DNA of 64,000 bases from Varroa destructor (Eukaryota; Arthropoda; Arachnida; Mesostigmata; Varroidae): assembly GCF_002443255.2 (NCBI RefSeq), contig NW_019211458.1, forward strand, positions 21,933,643-21,997,642, read 5' to 3'. Both the position numbers and the translations under genes were made by a program. Shown here in pieces: positions 10,810 to 22,299 of this stretch (the first letter of the stretch is position 1; each line of letters begins with the position of its first letter). Under the pieces are notes generated by a model. That model searched no databases. It was not told the origin of the DNA and was given only the letters and a program-made list of their open reading frames with translations.

Positions 10810-12038
10810 GAGCAAAAGTATTCTGAAAGTGAATATTTAGCTGTATGGTAAACAGATCTGTGCGGAACTCTCCCGTAAATGAAGATAAGAGCAACAGTAA
10901 CCAGTCATGTTACATTACGGCTAATTGTTTCGCATTACTAATGACTGTTTAGCTACTCTCCTTATTCCGACAGAATTAGCGAACCTTAATACCTTAACAC
11001 CCTTAATACCCACTTACGAAAACCTTAACACGTTCCGTAATAAACTATGTATCACTTCAGATTATCATGAGCCTAATGGAGCATGTACTGCATACACAAA
11101 ATAGTTTGGTAATTATGTTTTGAGGTTCCTATGCGATTTAGCTAAGAGATCTAGCGCCTTAGCTCGTTTAATATAGGTTTTCTAATAATTATTGAACATT
11201 TTTTTATAAAAACATGTTCATGCGAAAAAATATTTTGTAATGTATACGTACTGTTAGAGCAAGTCGTATTTTCTACATCGTTTTTTTGCTCTTGTTACAC
11301 AGTATTAAGGACCCCTACTCGATAGTTGTCGCCACGTAAAAGAAAAAGTGTTCAGTTAGACTGGCCTTTTTATTCCGTTTGCTTTTGACTTATTTCGCTT
11401 GTTTTATTTTAGAGATACCCACAGCCTAATTATCGATTTCCTTCCTACCTTTCCTTTTTTGTTTCTCAAAACTTAAGACGAGTTTTATCTGTCGTCTTGG
11501 CTTGCCATGTGTGCATTCAGGTCACTGACGCGTCGAAATGTTCTTAACAAAGTTGTGAGGCGAATGTGTATTCACATTGTCTAAAATTTGCTGAGTTGCT
11601 GCTCTTTGAATAGAGTCTCACACATTAGCTAAGTTAAGCTTGAACTTACGACTTCATTTGTCTACATCATTGTTGGAGTAGATTTGTCATCTGCATTATA
11701 TGCATTCTCCTCATGTCTTTTTCCGTTTATGATAATTTCCGAAAAAAAAATACATGAAAACAATTCTGGTTATCTTCAATTTTGGGATTTGGGCAAATCC
11801 TGGGATTTTGTCCATACACACTTTGTCCGTTCTTCATCTTGGCTTCGTGGAGTCCATCCACGCAGCCTTAAAAGCAAATTCCTAACCCGTAAAAGATTTG
11901 TCATATTTTTATACTATTATTATTATCCATATTCTTTGATCGTATCCGCTGTCCGCGCTCAGTGGATCGTCTGTTAGAGTTCATACAATTCATTTGTAAA
12001 GTAAGTTCAACTAAGTACACTATATACGATCAGCTTAC
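10810..12038. other. AT-rich stretch between two decayed coding blocks
   Basis: Poly-T and poly-A rich, with no supported gene. It could be an intron or filler between the blocks on either side. The only structure noted is a small hairpin, cgtgga-gtcca-tccacg, near 11848. Confidence 0.5.
10978..11035 (+). repeat. Short degenerate tandem of CCTTAAYAC
   Basis: Four to five near copies of ccttaatac/ccttaacac occur in 58 bases. It resembles, but does not match, the arthropod telomere unit CCTAA. Confidence 0.4.
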
Positions 12039-13623
12039 CGTTTGCTGTTCAAGATACTCTTCCTTTCGAAACTTCCCGCTTGTGCGCATTGATTTGGAGC
12101 AAATGTCCATCTGCATCTAAATAGGGCTTTATTGCCGAAGCGGCTGCCACATGTTTGGCTAGTCGCTCAATACGTTAGCTCTTGTCGTAACTCACGAGCC
12201 AGATGGCGTACATCGGCACTTTCGTGCCTTTGCGTTAAAATGTTCAAATCCTTTACCCTACCTTAAAGAATTTTAACGAATGTATGAATAGGTTTGAAGG
12301 AGCTCTAGTGATCTTTGCAATAAGCAGCAACGTTCTGAACACGTCCTCGGATACAAAAGGGTCTTGGCCATAAAAACTGTCGAAAAGGAGACTGGGAAAT
12401 TGTTGGTGGATGTTGACCAAAACGTTCGTGTTGATGCCGCCGATCACGAAAATGAAAAATACAATATTGGCCGCAATTCGTCTAACCGACAAGTTGTCAC
12501 TTTGGAGTTCACCGATGGCAAGCTTCAGTAAACCGATAGACTATATCCAGCCAGTAATCTCGGGAGAGTGATTCGATTGTTTAGTGCTATTGGCGTGCTC
12601 AAGCCAGCAAAATGAATGAAGCCATACCAAGACGAACAAGCCGTTACACTGTAACATTAAAGTCCAGTCAACACAAACTGATCATAGAATTTGTGGAAGC
12701 AGTCTCGCCGTTCTCAAGGCCAATGGTTTCCGGAGGGTTGCTTATGGTGTATACCATATTAATTATAGGTCGTATAAGGTCGTTCATCTGATGCTGTAGC
12801 TGTTGCCCTTCTTGGCCTTGTCCTATTTCTCACAGATATTGTTTACTAGCTATTCGAATCAGAGCAATAAATCAAATCATTAACAAGCTTCTTATCAAAT
12901 TCAATATATTGCCATGTACACGTCGTCCAACTGGGACAACTCCACTATGACAGCGGCTCCTGACAGCAAAAGGAGACTAGCTGAAATCCTGGCTTCTGAA
13001 GGCGAGCCGTCATCTCGACTGATAAATGTAATTGCCAACCGAATGAGCAAACCATTTCCAAAGAGCCTCGAAGATACCTTTTGTGATCAATGTGTTGCGG
13101 TCTTTGTCGCTGCACAAGGCCAACGTTCTTAGTACGCTCAAAAAACACTGACGTTTGTGATGTGCGTAAGCAGATCTTTGAGCACGCCAAAGAAAATCCC
13201 CTCAGCCATCTGAGCGTTCGTGCTAAAAGTCAGCGTGGCGAGCAGTACTGATGCATTTCGGCGAACTCAAGTAATTTTACTACATCTGCTATATTGAGAT
13301 AGCTAACAAGAGCGAGCACTCTATGTTCATCTAGGCCTAAATATCTGTGGTCATCCGCGAGCAGAATGATATCTACTTAGTGTGGGTCGAATACACATAC
13401 CTTGCTAAACATGTACTAAACAGTTACTTAAGCCACATATACGGCATCTTGAACGTTCTTGTTATCCGAGTCGAGAAGTTTCGAAAGTTTCTAACACGAA
13501 ACGCAGCATCGTGCGGGTTGTTTTTGATAGTGCCATCGCCAGGCCACCTAGATTCGACAATTCCCGTACTGTATCGACCATTTTATGAAGTTTTTCTTTT
13601 TTTTTTATTAACTTGTGTATGAA
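12039..13623 (-). pseudogene. Decayed helical-repeat (ARM/HEAT-like) protein gene, unknown parent
   Basis: Contiguous minus-strand segments in changing frames cover the interval: 13623-13462, 13376-13230, 13266-13138, 13141-13010, 13020-12901, 12829-12668, 12669-12541, 12540-12253, 12250-12167 and 12174-12049. Most read as amphipathic leucine-rich helices, for example TTRTMLRFVLETFETSRL, RVLALVSYLNIADVVKLLE, LSVLRTLALCSDKDRN, SEDVFRTLLLIAKITRAPS and SADVRHLARELRQELT. The last piece ends EEYLEQQT at ACG|GTAAGC, a plausible donor (12039|12038). Adjacent pieces share the same theme and overlap at frame changes, which is hard to get by chance. At least seven frameshifts plus in-frame stops make it non-functional as read. 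The GTAAGC donor favours a genomic rather than a retrotransposed copy. ARM/HEAT-like is an inference from pattern only; I could not place a family. Confidence 0.45.
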
Positions 13624-13954
13624 ATTCGGATTCGTTTCAACCTTTTTGCCACATCGATTCTAGACGCGTTTTTGCAGTTCGAAAAAGCTCCGAATCCAGA
13701 GCGGGTTCGCTCATGATAAACGTCAGTTTTTGCGTAGATACGAGTAGAAATTTTAGGCGGAGTTTCCAATTAAAATTTTCTACAGCCCCTAAACACGCGA
13801 TTAATATCTGTGTGGGATGAGCAGTCGCAACTTTATAACAGACATGTATATCTCTTTTTCTATTTTTACAATAGACATAGCTTTTTTTACTTTATTGGAG
13901 CCGGCAATATCAACCACACACTATTTGCTCTCATTGATGTTTTTGCTATGAACT

Positions 13955-14158
13955 TCAGTTTATGTCAGCATCGCGATATGAACGTAGCCCAATACAATAA
14001 CTGTTTTTTCGAAACCAAAAATTATTTGCTGCTTCAAACAATCATCCGTACGGCGCATAAAAACACAATGTTGGATCTAGCGCAAGGTGCGTAACGGTCA
14101 GTCGGCGCAGCTCGTCAGGTATGGCAACGAAGTCGATGTCCGCACGAGGCTTGTTATG
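13955..14158 (-). pseudogene. Further decayed coding segment on the same strand
   Basis: A minus frame of 68 codons with one internal stop (about 14042-14044). It contains PRADIDFVAIPDELRRLTVT and then LFEAANNFWFRKN. It lies 5' of the helical-repeat block on the same strand and could be its N-terminal continuation, separated by an AT-rich gap. No family is recognised. Confidence 0.3.
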
Positions 14159-15229
14159 TTAACATTAACACGCAAGGTATTGTAATCCGTTTGAAAGTAC
14201 GAGTTTCACAGTGAATGATATCACTAGGAAAATCCATGTACCCTATGAACGACGTTAGCCAATTCTATCTTAAACGGACGTTGAAAGCCAAATGTAGACA
14301 CTTAGCTTAGGACGTGGAACTTTTTTTATAGCATTTATTTAAGAGGTAAGGAATTGCATAAATACATTCTTTAATAACCAACTTGGTGTAGGCACCTATC
14401 CTGAACCGTCTTTCGTCAGGCAAAGTGTGCCTTTGTATGTAAGCCGAATAGCTGTCCTTTCCTGTCTGTGAAAATTCTCGTTAATGTAGGAACACAACTG
14501 AGCCTTTCAACAGGTGGTATGTAATGATACGGAACTTTTCCTTGAAACCTCTGTGTTATGACAGTCTCACATTTCAACGTTACTAAGTAAAAGGTCTGCA
14601 AAAGAAAGAATATTTTTGTCAGCCCTGATCAGGCTAACAGACAGAATCTAGAAGGTAACAGTTGTAACAGCCTAACTTTAGTAAGCACTAGTTAATTGCC
14701 AGGCTGTTGTAACAAATAGGAGAAGCGAAGATTCGTTGTAACTATGCTGTATGCGTTTCTCCACTGGATACCTTTGACCATCATTGATGCCTTGTATTTT
14801 GGTGACGAGATAACGGACACGAAATTACCATCGCGAAGTCTCGGTACTCAATCTTTAACAGCCATAGCCGTCAACACGCCTATAGAAACACTTAGAGGCA
14901 GTTCGGGCGTTCCGTTCATTCGAATGTCAACGAAGTTCGTGGGCAAATTCCAAAAAAATAAACGAATTTTCTTCGTCTTCCTCAATTAATTCAGTGGGTG
15001 ACAACAATGATGAGAGTCACCGCCATTCTGCTTTCGAACGAAGAGGCGATTGAACCGTTTGCTTGCTATTTCCGCGACCAATTACTAGATCATGAGTTGC
15101 GAGAAACTCCGGACGAATTTCTCGAACGCCTCATATTTTTTCCACCGTAAGACTTACATAAAGTTGGTCTATGATACCAGCTTCGTTTTCGCCTTAGGCG
15201 GTACCAGCGCTGGTAGAAGTGACCCAGTG

Positions 15230-15433
15230 CTAGCTAGGTGGATACCATAGGTCAGGTTGGTCGTGTGGCTGAATCTGGAAGTTCTCGTAAAATATTTTTA
15301 CGGAAATTTTCCACTTGGAAAAGCAAAGAGTAGTGGAAGAATAATTCACAGTAGGAGGGCTGCGTAGCCACAATCCCGAATCAGTGCACCTCACCAAGCT
15401 CCTGTTGTAGTGAACTTCGAAGAGATTCCAGAG
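15230..15433 (-). pseudogene. Open minus-strand segment, possible 5' part of the same decayed gene
   Basis: 67 codons open on the minus strand to TAG at 15230-15232, containing KWKISVKIFYENFQIQPHD. Another short frame (15131-15193) continues nearby in a different phase. Plus-strand frames here are also open, notably one with DQLLDHELRETPDEFLERL, so strand choice rests only on the neighbouring blocks. Confidence 0.22.
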
Positions 15434-18390
15434 TCAGAAGCTATAAGGCATTCCAAACATTTGACTAAGAAACAACTCTTTTCGTATTCACGAACATCCC
15501 TAAATTCATTAACGAGTGAACATCGTTTTTCTGTTCCTTTGGCTCATGCCCACATGCACACAGACAGTTACTCACACGCACATACACCAGTACACAGCCG
15601 TTCCAACTACACACAGATTTTCTTAGCCGAAAACAATTTTTGTACATATAGTACACACATAGTATACATAGCGTGCTCATATGCCAAACACAAAACAATT
15701 CCGAACTCAGCGAACCGTCAAGCGGTAAACTCGACACTCGACAAAAACGATGAACGACGCCATAGTGGCGCCACATGTCACGCCCGAAGCCAACTTTTCA
15801 CAGGTGGAGTACAATACACTTAGGTTGACATTGGAGGTTTCGAAGTAAGATTAAACTATTTCCAGAAACATAGCTCAAGTTTTCGATGGGTGCTGGGTTT
15901 AGTGCATGAGAGTCGCACAACACCAGACAAACACGATAAAGTACATGTAAAGTACATAATGCATTTGCCCTCAACCTCGATAGTAAAAGAAAAGGTTGAT
16001 TTGAAAAATGTATCTTGGTCATTTGTTCGCAAATATGAAAGTGCTTGGTCGTCAACAACACTTCGGCTTGGATTGCCTTACACTTTGCGACTCTGGAATC
16101 TTTTCTCACCCATGCTATGTAACTCATCAGGTGTGCGCGGTCGCTAGTATCGGTCTGGCATGAACAGTACCTTCTAGCATGTATTATTTTGTAAGAGTCA
16201 TTTATCCTTCTTAAAGTGACTTACGTATCTACTATTTGAAATCACAGCCATCGTTTTTATTATGTAAATAGATAGCTTCCTATAAGATGATTACGAAAAG
16301 TTTTCTACGCAGATGTAAGGATCCGAATACGTGACTTTTAACAACATGATACAAAAACAACGAGTTACAAGAACATTCAATTTAGAAAAGGAATATTGCT
16401 ACGCTGATAGAATAGCGGAATAATCCGAAGCACCAGAGTAATTCTAATTAAGCTGTAGATTATACTGGTTACAAGTTATGTTTGAAGGATGATAAAGTAA
16501 CTCTGGGTATGAAGGTCGGTGAGACACGAAAACGGTTGACTGAACCTGGAAACTTTTATTGCTGTTGCCGAATAAATGTTGTCAGTTGTGCGGAACTGTT
16601 TCAGTGTTACCTCAGACGGCTATCTTTCAGGACGCCGTTTACTGAGTTACCTTTACTAACAGAATTAGTTATCTGTGAATATTTCTGGCCCATCCGTTCC
16701 TGATATACCAAGGTTACAGGCAAATCGAAAACGTCAGACAAAATTCTGTCTGCAAGAGCCGGAAGGGTATGGTATGATTCACTCTCCAGTCAGAAAATAC
16801 TGTCGTACTGTTGTAACACAGGAGGGTGTTAAATGATTTACAACCCGGGCTTGAAATTATAATGGATGCCTAGACCATATTCTCGTAATATTGGACTTCT
16901 TATGGTGTTCAATATAGCCATATAGATAAGCAGTTGTTTTGGAGATATGGAAATATTAGAGGTTTAATTAGTTGATTAGGTTGCTTACCGTCCATGCCGA
17001 AGTTGTTCTAGCTGAGACCATAAGCAGAGCCTGGGCGATAATTGATCTAATAGCCATTGCTTTGTTTATTCAATTATTGTTACATTGAAGCTTCAAGGAA
17101 TCGATATGACTTACTCAGTTGGAAGGGCTTTGCTTATACACCCGACGAGTAACAGCCGAACGAAGTTAACGCTGACAAGGCCCTCCTACAGCGTTCACCT
17201 TCAAATGAAATACTCTTAGCTTGGATGCGAGTCGCTCTTGATGTCAACCAGGTCCCTGCATAAAATTTAAATCTCTATTCTAATTTCCACCACACCAGGC
17301 ACGTTGTCTGATAGTGCAGGATGAGCCTGATCGAGAAAATGCCAACATTACTCTTATTGTTATATCTTATATACTGATATTGTTAATTTGTATTGTTCTC
17401 AGGTATAACAAGCCATGAAGGAATCTCAACTCTTGACAGATTCCTTATGAAAAATTTACGCGGACCATCACCACAGAATGGGTGACACTTTTCTCAATAC
17501 GGGTAGAACAGTTACGTTTGCCCACATACAAACGTCTTTGATTCCCCACTGATAAAAGTACAAAGGTGCACGCGGCACATAATTTCTCGCTCGATAACGA
17601 CTTCACGTTCTAAAATGGGCGGATTCTGGCCTCTACCAATTAGAATTCGGATTTTCTCTCTATAACGTAAGGCCTCTCTATAATTGTAGTTGAAACAGTA
17701 GCTAATTAATACGTTATTGACTTAAAGTAATCGAAGAAATAATATATATGTGTACTGTTTTTATAATACGGTGATAATTAAAAAAGTATGCGGAATTGTA
17801 TGTATTGCGAAGCATTAATGAAAACAATACTGACGCAGTGCACAGGTTACAGGGAAGATACTTAAAAAATAAGGGCTTAAGATAGATGTACACGTCTAGA
17901 AGCTCTCGGCTTGCCGTGAACGGCGCAGATGCTTCTATAAGAATAAGGTCACAGAAAAAAGCTAATTTAATAGATGGATGCCGATAAAAACTGTCTGAGC
18001 TCAAAGATATTTACTGTATAATAATCCAGTTTTCAGTACTTGCTTAAGGCAAAAATTCCGTGACGCTTCCATGAGAATAAAGTTACAGACAAATGCTATT
18101 TCTGCAAAAAAAATGGGAAAACTAGCCAACAGCAAAAGTCTTCAGGGAATTAGCATTTAACGCTTGCTTAAACCGACAATCTATTCAAATGTTTTGGTTT
18201 TTGTTGAACTTTTGGCGAGTAATTGAGTAGAACTGGAAAGACTACATGGTCAAATCTTAGCCGAGAGCCCTATTATTAAAATTTTGAGAGGGCAGAATTA
18301 AGCTACGCGGCGTCACATTTGCCTATAATCGCAATTTCTTTTTTCGTGCTGATCTAAAATTTGATTGAGATTCTATCATAAACGAAGCTG
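15434..18390. other. Non-coding stretch with a CA-rich tract
   Basis: Around 15545-15600 the sequence is rich in CA/AC dinucleotides (cacatgcacacagacag and similar), which explains the 137-codon ORF through it. Overlapping ORFs at 15798-16147 lie on both strands with no splice or domain support. The rest is AT-rich with no recognisable feature. Confidence 0.5.
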
Positions 18391-19126
18391 ATTGTCGTGG
18401 TCCGCAGTCGCGACCGACCTTTACCTCCTCTTAACATCCACCCCCATCCAGCAGTTCTAGCATGTACTCGCGATCCTTGAGTACGGACAAACATTGAAAG
18501 TAACTACTGTGTTATAATATCTGATGCAGCTGTGCAGTGGACGCTGGCTTAATGATTCTCGTCCCAGTGGGGTACAGGCCATGAAACATAGTAACCCAGC
18601 TGAGCGCCGGCCTTGTTTGACGCTATGCTGACGTTGCTAGCGGTAAAGTGCGTGAACAATCACTGATAACGGTGGCGAACCCGAAAAATTCTCCGTAGCA
18701 CTTCATAACCAACGAGGCCACGCGTAAGCATGTTCCCGGGCGCACCCTTCACAATACTAATAAGCCTTCAGTAGGAGCCCGTATCTATGGGCCAATCCTA
18801 AGTAAACGGCTGACATGAAGCAAGCTAAAATCAGTGCCAGAGAACCGGATGACCTGCCACACTTGGAGGTAGCGAAGTTGGACCTGGTTAGCCTAGCAGT
18901 AAATGCAGAACAACCCTAGTGATTTCTCGGAGTATGGATGAATGCATTTACGTACGACCAGACCATAAGAATTCTTTTATATTAGCCCACCTGATGATCC
19001 TGAGCGTGGGATTGACGAAAACAATTATGTACATCACTATAATGTCCGCATTTCTTTATTTCTTTTGGAACCTGAAATCTGTTCTTACAGTTTTTTGAAG
19101 CAAAGAAGGAGGACAATTGTTTGTTT

Positions 19127-19132
19127 TTTATT
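19127..19132 (-). promoter_or_regulatory. Candidate polyadenylation signal AATAAA
   Basis: AATAAA on the minus strand inside an A-rich run, 66 bases downstream of the stop of the candidate exon at 19199-19413. A-rich context makes such hexamers common by chance. Confidence 0.25.
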
Positions 19133-19198
19133 TTTTACCTAACGCTACAGTTCTCTCTTCTTGCGCATAATTGTGCCAGTGAAGATCGTTCTGTTACA

Positions 19199-19413
19199 TC
19201 ATTCCTCTGTAGATGCGAGTATATACAACCACAAATGTTGCTCATTAAGGCTAAAATGCGACTTATTCGTGAGCCATATCTGGGCTCGTAGTAGCTCATC
19301 GCTATCAAGGACCTGAGTGAAGGAAGAAGTGATCTCGACTAAACTGTCACCCTCCAATTTTGACTGCAGGTATTTTGTCAGCGAAATACTTACGCCAGGA
19401 GTACCCAACCAAC
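19199..19413 (-). CDS. Candidate 3'-terminal coding exon, unknown protein
   Basis: On the minus strand a good acceptor (tctgttttattattaacag) leads directly into a frame open for 71 codons to TGA at 19199-19201. The encoded peptide is hydrophilic and soluble-looking, with LEGDSLVEITSSFTQVLDS and LNEQHLWLYILASTEE at the C-terminus. A poly-A signal AATAAA follows 66 bases after the stop (19132-19127). Acceptor, ORF, stop and signal in correct order make a last exon plausible. The partner exons upstream (higher coordinates) were not identified and no family is recognised. Confidence 0.33.
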
Positions 19414-20190
19414 CTGTTAATAATAAAACAGATAGTGCGCATAATACGGCTTAGTTTGGCATTAATTTCCGACATGATCTGAGCGCAAATGTTAGAACGT
19501 TGCCCACGATTCTAGTAGCCCTGTCTTGACTGCTTGCCCAATTAATGCACGCCTGGGCATGACTACCCCTTGATGCTTACTGTCGATTATTTTCTGATTT
19601 TGTAAGTAAACAGGTCGTAGAACCATTCATTCGCTGACGAAAGGCACTGACTGTGAAACACGGTTACAAGCTAAAACTTTATAGCGGGTAGGTCGCTCCA
19701 ATATGCCCCAGTAATGGGTGACAGTCGAACCTGTGTAGTGTGTGAAAATCTGCTTAGCCTTGATCGCCAAACGCGGAGTCTCGCAAATAACAATGCGGTC
19801 ATGAGTTACAAACGTGGCAACGTAATGCCTCCTATATTTGCAATCTGGAGATAAACGTTAACCGCGTGCGCTCTCAGATGTTTCACCAAACATATGAAGC
19901 GAGTGCGAGTCTGTTGTTGTTTGCTAACTCAACGTGTCGTGGGGTATACAGGTGACATTAGTTATTATCTCGAAGCCTAGGTTTTGAAAGTGTACCGAGC
20001 GTCTCCCATGATGTTTACCTCACCGGAACTAACAAATCCAAGTACTGGATCGTCTCAGCGTGTGGTAAAAGAAAGTAATATTCCACGCGTATTAAGTGCA
20101 CTACGGAATGTTTTCCTCGCAATGTATTTGTTATGACCTTAATGACCCGACGTGACTTTCAAGCAACGACGAATCGCAGATTAAACGACG

Positions 20191-20466
20191 TTAATCACAA
20201 CGGAATACGTTACGTGTGGCTAGAAGCGTATACCAGTCAGTGTGTTCCTTTATAACGGACATACTCACGCTCGTTATGACGCCAGCTATCTCCCGGATCC
20301 CCAGCTTGCGTGCCTCCGGCAGCAAAAACCTCAGCACTCCGAAGTACGTATTCGTGCGGTGGTGACGCAGAATGAGTGGCTTAACCAGGCGAGTCATTGT
20401 AGGTGCATTACGGTCCCATGGAATCCGTATGATGAATTCTCGATGCCGATCGCTTCCACTAACCAA
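20191..20466 (-). pseudogene. Coding-like segment, arm 1 of an inverted pair
   Basis: A minus-strand frame of 91 codons containing TNTYFGVLRFLLPEARKLG and VIKEHTDWYT. A diverged relative lies in opposite orientation at about 20766-20862 and preserves LPE-RKLG and VIKEH-EWYT at the peptide level, with mostly conservative changes (T/I, D/E, A/T). That pattern suggests descent from a protein-coding sequence, for example a transposable element gene. The family is not recognised. There is no start or splice evidence. Confidence 0.35.
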
Positions 20467-20765
20467 GAACGCTTCTTATCTTATGCGGTCCTAGATACAA
20501 CCGCAAAGCAACAGGCTGAACTAAAAGGGTTGTTTAGTCGTGCTGCCTGGACCTCAGGGAAGATAAGCCTCAAGACAACCTCAGTACCGACCTCTATCTG
20601 TAAACGGTATCATCAAAAGTTGTTCGAGAGCCACGAACACATTATTGACTTGACGCTAGTGTCGTCAAAATAGGCACGATACAGATCTAGATGTTCCTAT
20701 CGCTATCAAGGCTGCTGTTGAAACGAAAACAACTCATGCAAATCCTGTAAGGACTTCATTCTAAG

Positions 20766-20862
20766 CCTTTCGCTGCCGGAGACGCGCAAGCTGGGAAACT
20801 AACCGACATCATAACGAATCTGAATGTTATGTTCGTTATAAAGGAACACATTGAGTGGTATA
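20766..20862 (+). pseudogene. Coding-like segment, arm 2 of an inverted pair (frameshifted)
   Basis: Plus-strand relative of arm 1. It reads LPETRKLGN followed by a stop in one frame, and after a net 7-base deletion NLNVMFVIKEHIEWYTF in another. Blocks ctgccgga, gcgcaagctggg and ttataaaggaacaca match the other arm's complement. The shift shows this copy is non-functional. Confidence 0.4.
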
Positions 20863-22299
20863 CATTTGTCGTTACAAACAGTGGAAACTGACGCCGACAT
20901 GATTAATGCTGATGTATAGTTGAAGTTGCCGCCGTCATAAGCAGGGCGCTCATGGACGGACTTCCAGTAATAGCAACGTCAAGCCGACTTTTTTAAAACA
21001 AAATACATGGATGCATAATGATCGCGAAATGAATACGCTCCGTCACTGATCACACTATGCACATTCACAAACTGGAAAACGCCTCTGTTGCTTGAAGATG
21101 ATATGCCATCTTGCTCGATGGCACGTTTCTTTGCAGGGCACGTTATGGAGGTTAGTCACAACGCCACCCAGCTAAGTTAATTTTCTAGTCAGTCAGCTCG
21201 TAACCGTTTATCTGTAATGATTGTGGTCCCGTGGCTCCTCCTCTTGAGGATCTTTCCTGGCGCCCAAGTGCGTCTCCTAAATAGGCAAAACCTAGTTGCG
21301 CTGTTTTGCATGTCGACACAAGTAGGTAAAGTTTCACTACATGACTTTTGTTCTTTGCTGCATATTTATTGGCGTTTGATGACAGACCACTCGCGTCGCC
21401 TGCGTTAGTTCCGAATGAGACCCCCTACACCCAGATTGAAAAAGCACGCTCGATGGTACCATCACCCGCAATGATAGAATACACGACCACTTATCTACGA
21501 AACCCTTTAGTGCTAGAAACGCGATTTCTCCGTAACTAACTAAGCTTTGACGACCTTTTCAAGCTCGATTCTGCCGTCGTTTTCATCTTATAGGTTAAAT
21601 ACGATACTGGTCTGTTTCGTCGTTGTAGTATAGAGGCAATCAACTTGTCTACGTCGGCGGGTGATGATTGCCGTTTCACCCGCGGAATGAATCGAATCAC
21701 TCGAATACTACTGTGCCTCAACCGTGAGTGGCTTGGCTGTCGCGAAGGTTCGGTCACAATTCTGCGGGTTTAGGGATCTGAGGGAGTTTGCCTGATTAGA
21801 TTATGGTCGTAGAAAAGTGAGGTATCCTTTAGCCGAGCTACAAGGTCATCCGCGCACCACAGGGTTACTAAGTCACTCTAGCAACAAGTATCCCCGTTCA
21901 AAAGGGTCCCTTAGAGAATCTGTTTACCTTCGGATTACGCCAACGCAGCTTTGCCAACGGTGTGGATCACCTCGGTTGGCAGGTTTTACCGCCAGCCCTT
22001 TTCACTACCATGACAACTACTGGCTTGTGATAGGCTTTCACTTTAGGAAGTCTAGCGAGTTCACGGCACGGGCACGATTCGGGTATCTCAACTTGGAAAT
22101 CGCTGCAGGGAATTAAAGTAGACAGCTCGGTGTGGTTGGTAAAAATCCACCGTAACACGAGACTTTTTAACACTCGGTGCAAGAACGTTGACAGCTGGGG
22201 TTTGGTCACTCCCGTACGGTATTGATTGAAGGTTTCGCAAGTGATCGGACGGTTATGCAAACTCGTTTATCAAATATAAAGTCCTTGAGCTAGGAGCAC

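Noticed and set aside
15000..15150. Plus-strand coding segment with DQLLDHELRETPDEFLERL
   Set aside because: Looks protein-like, but adjacent evidence favours the minus strand. Probably an antisense shadow, kept only as an alternative.
15410..15823. 137-codon plus-strand ORF
   Set aside because: Its middle is a CA-rich tract giving an artificial His/Ser/Thr-rich peptide. Opposite-strand frames are equally open.
20242..20673. 143-codon plus-strand ORF
   Set aside because: Overlaps the inverted-pair arm 1 in antisense and has no family or splice support. Lower AT content here allows long chance frames.
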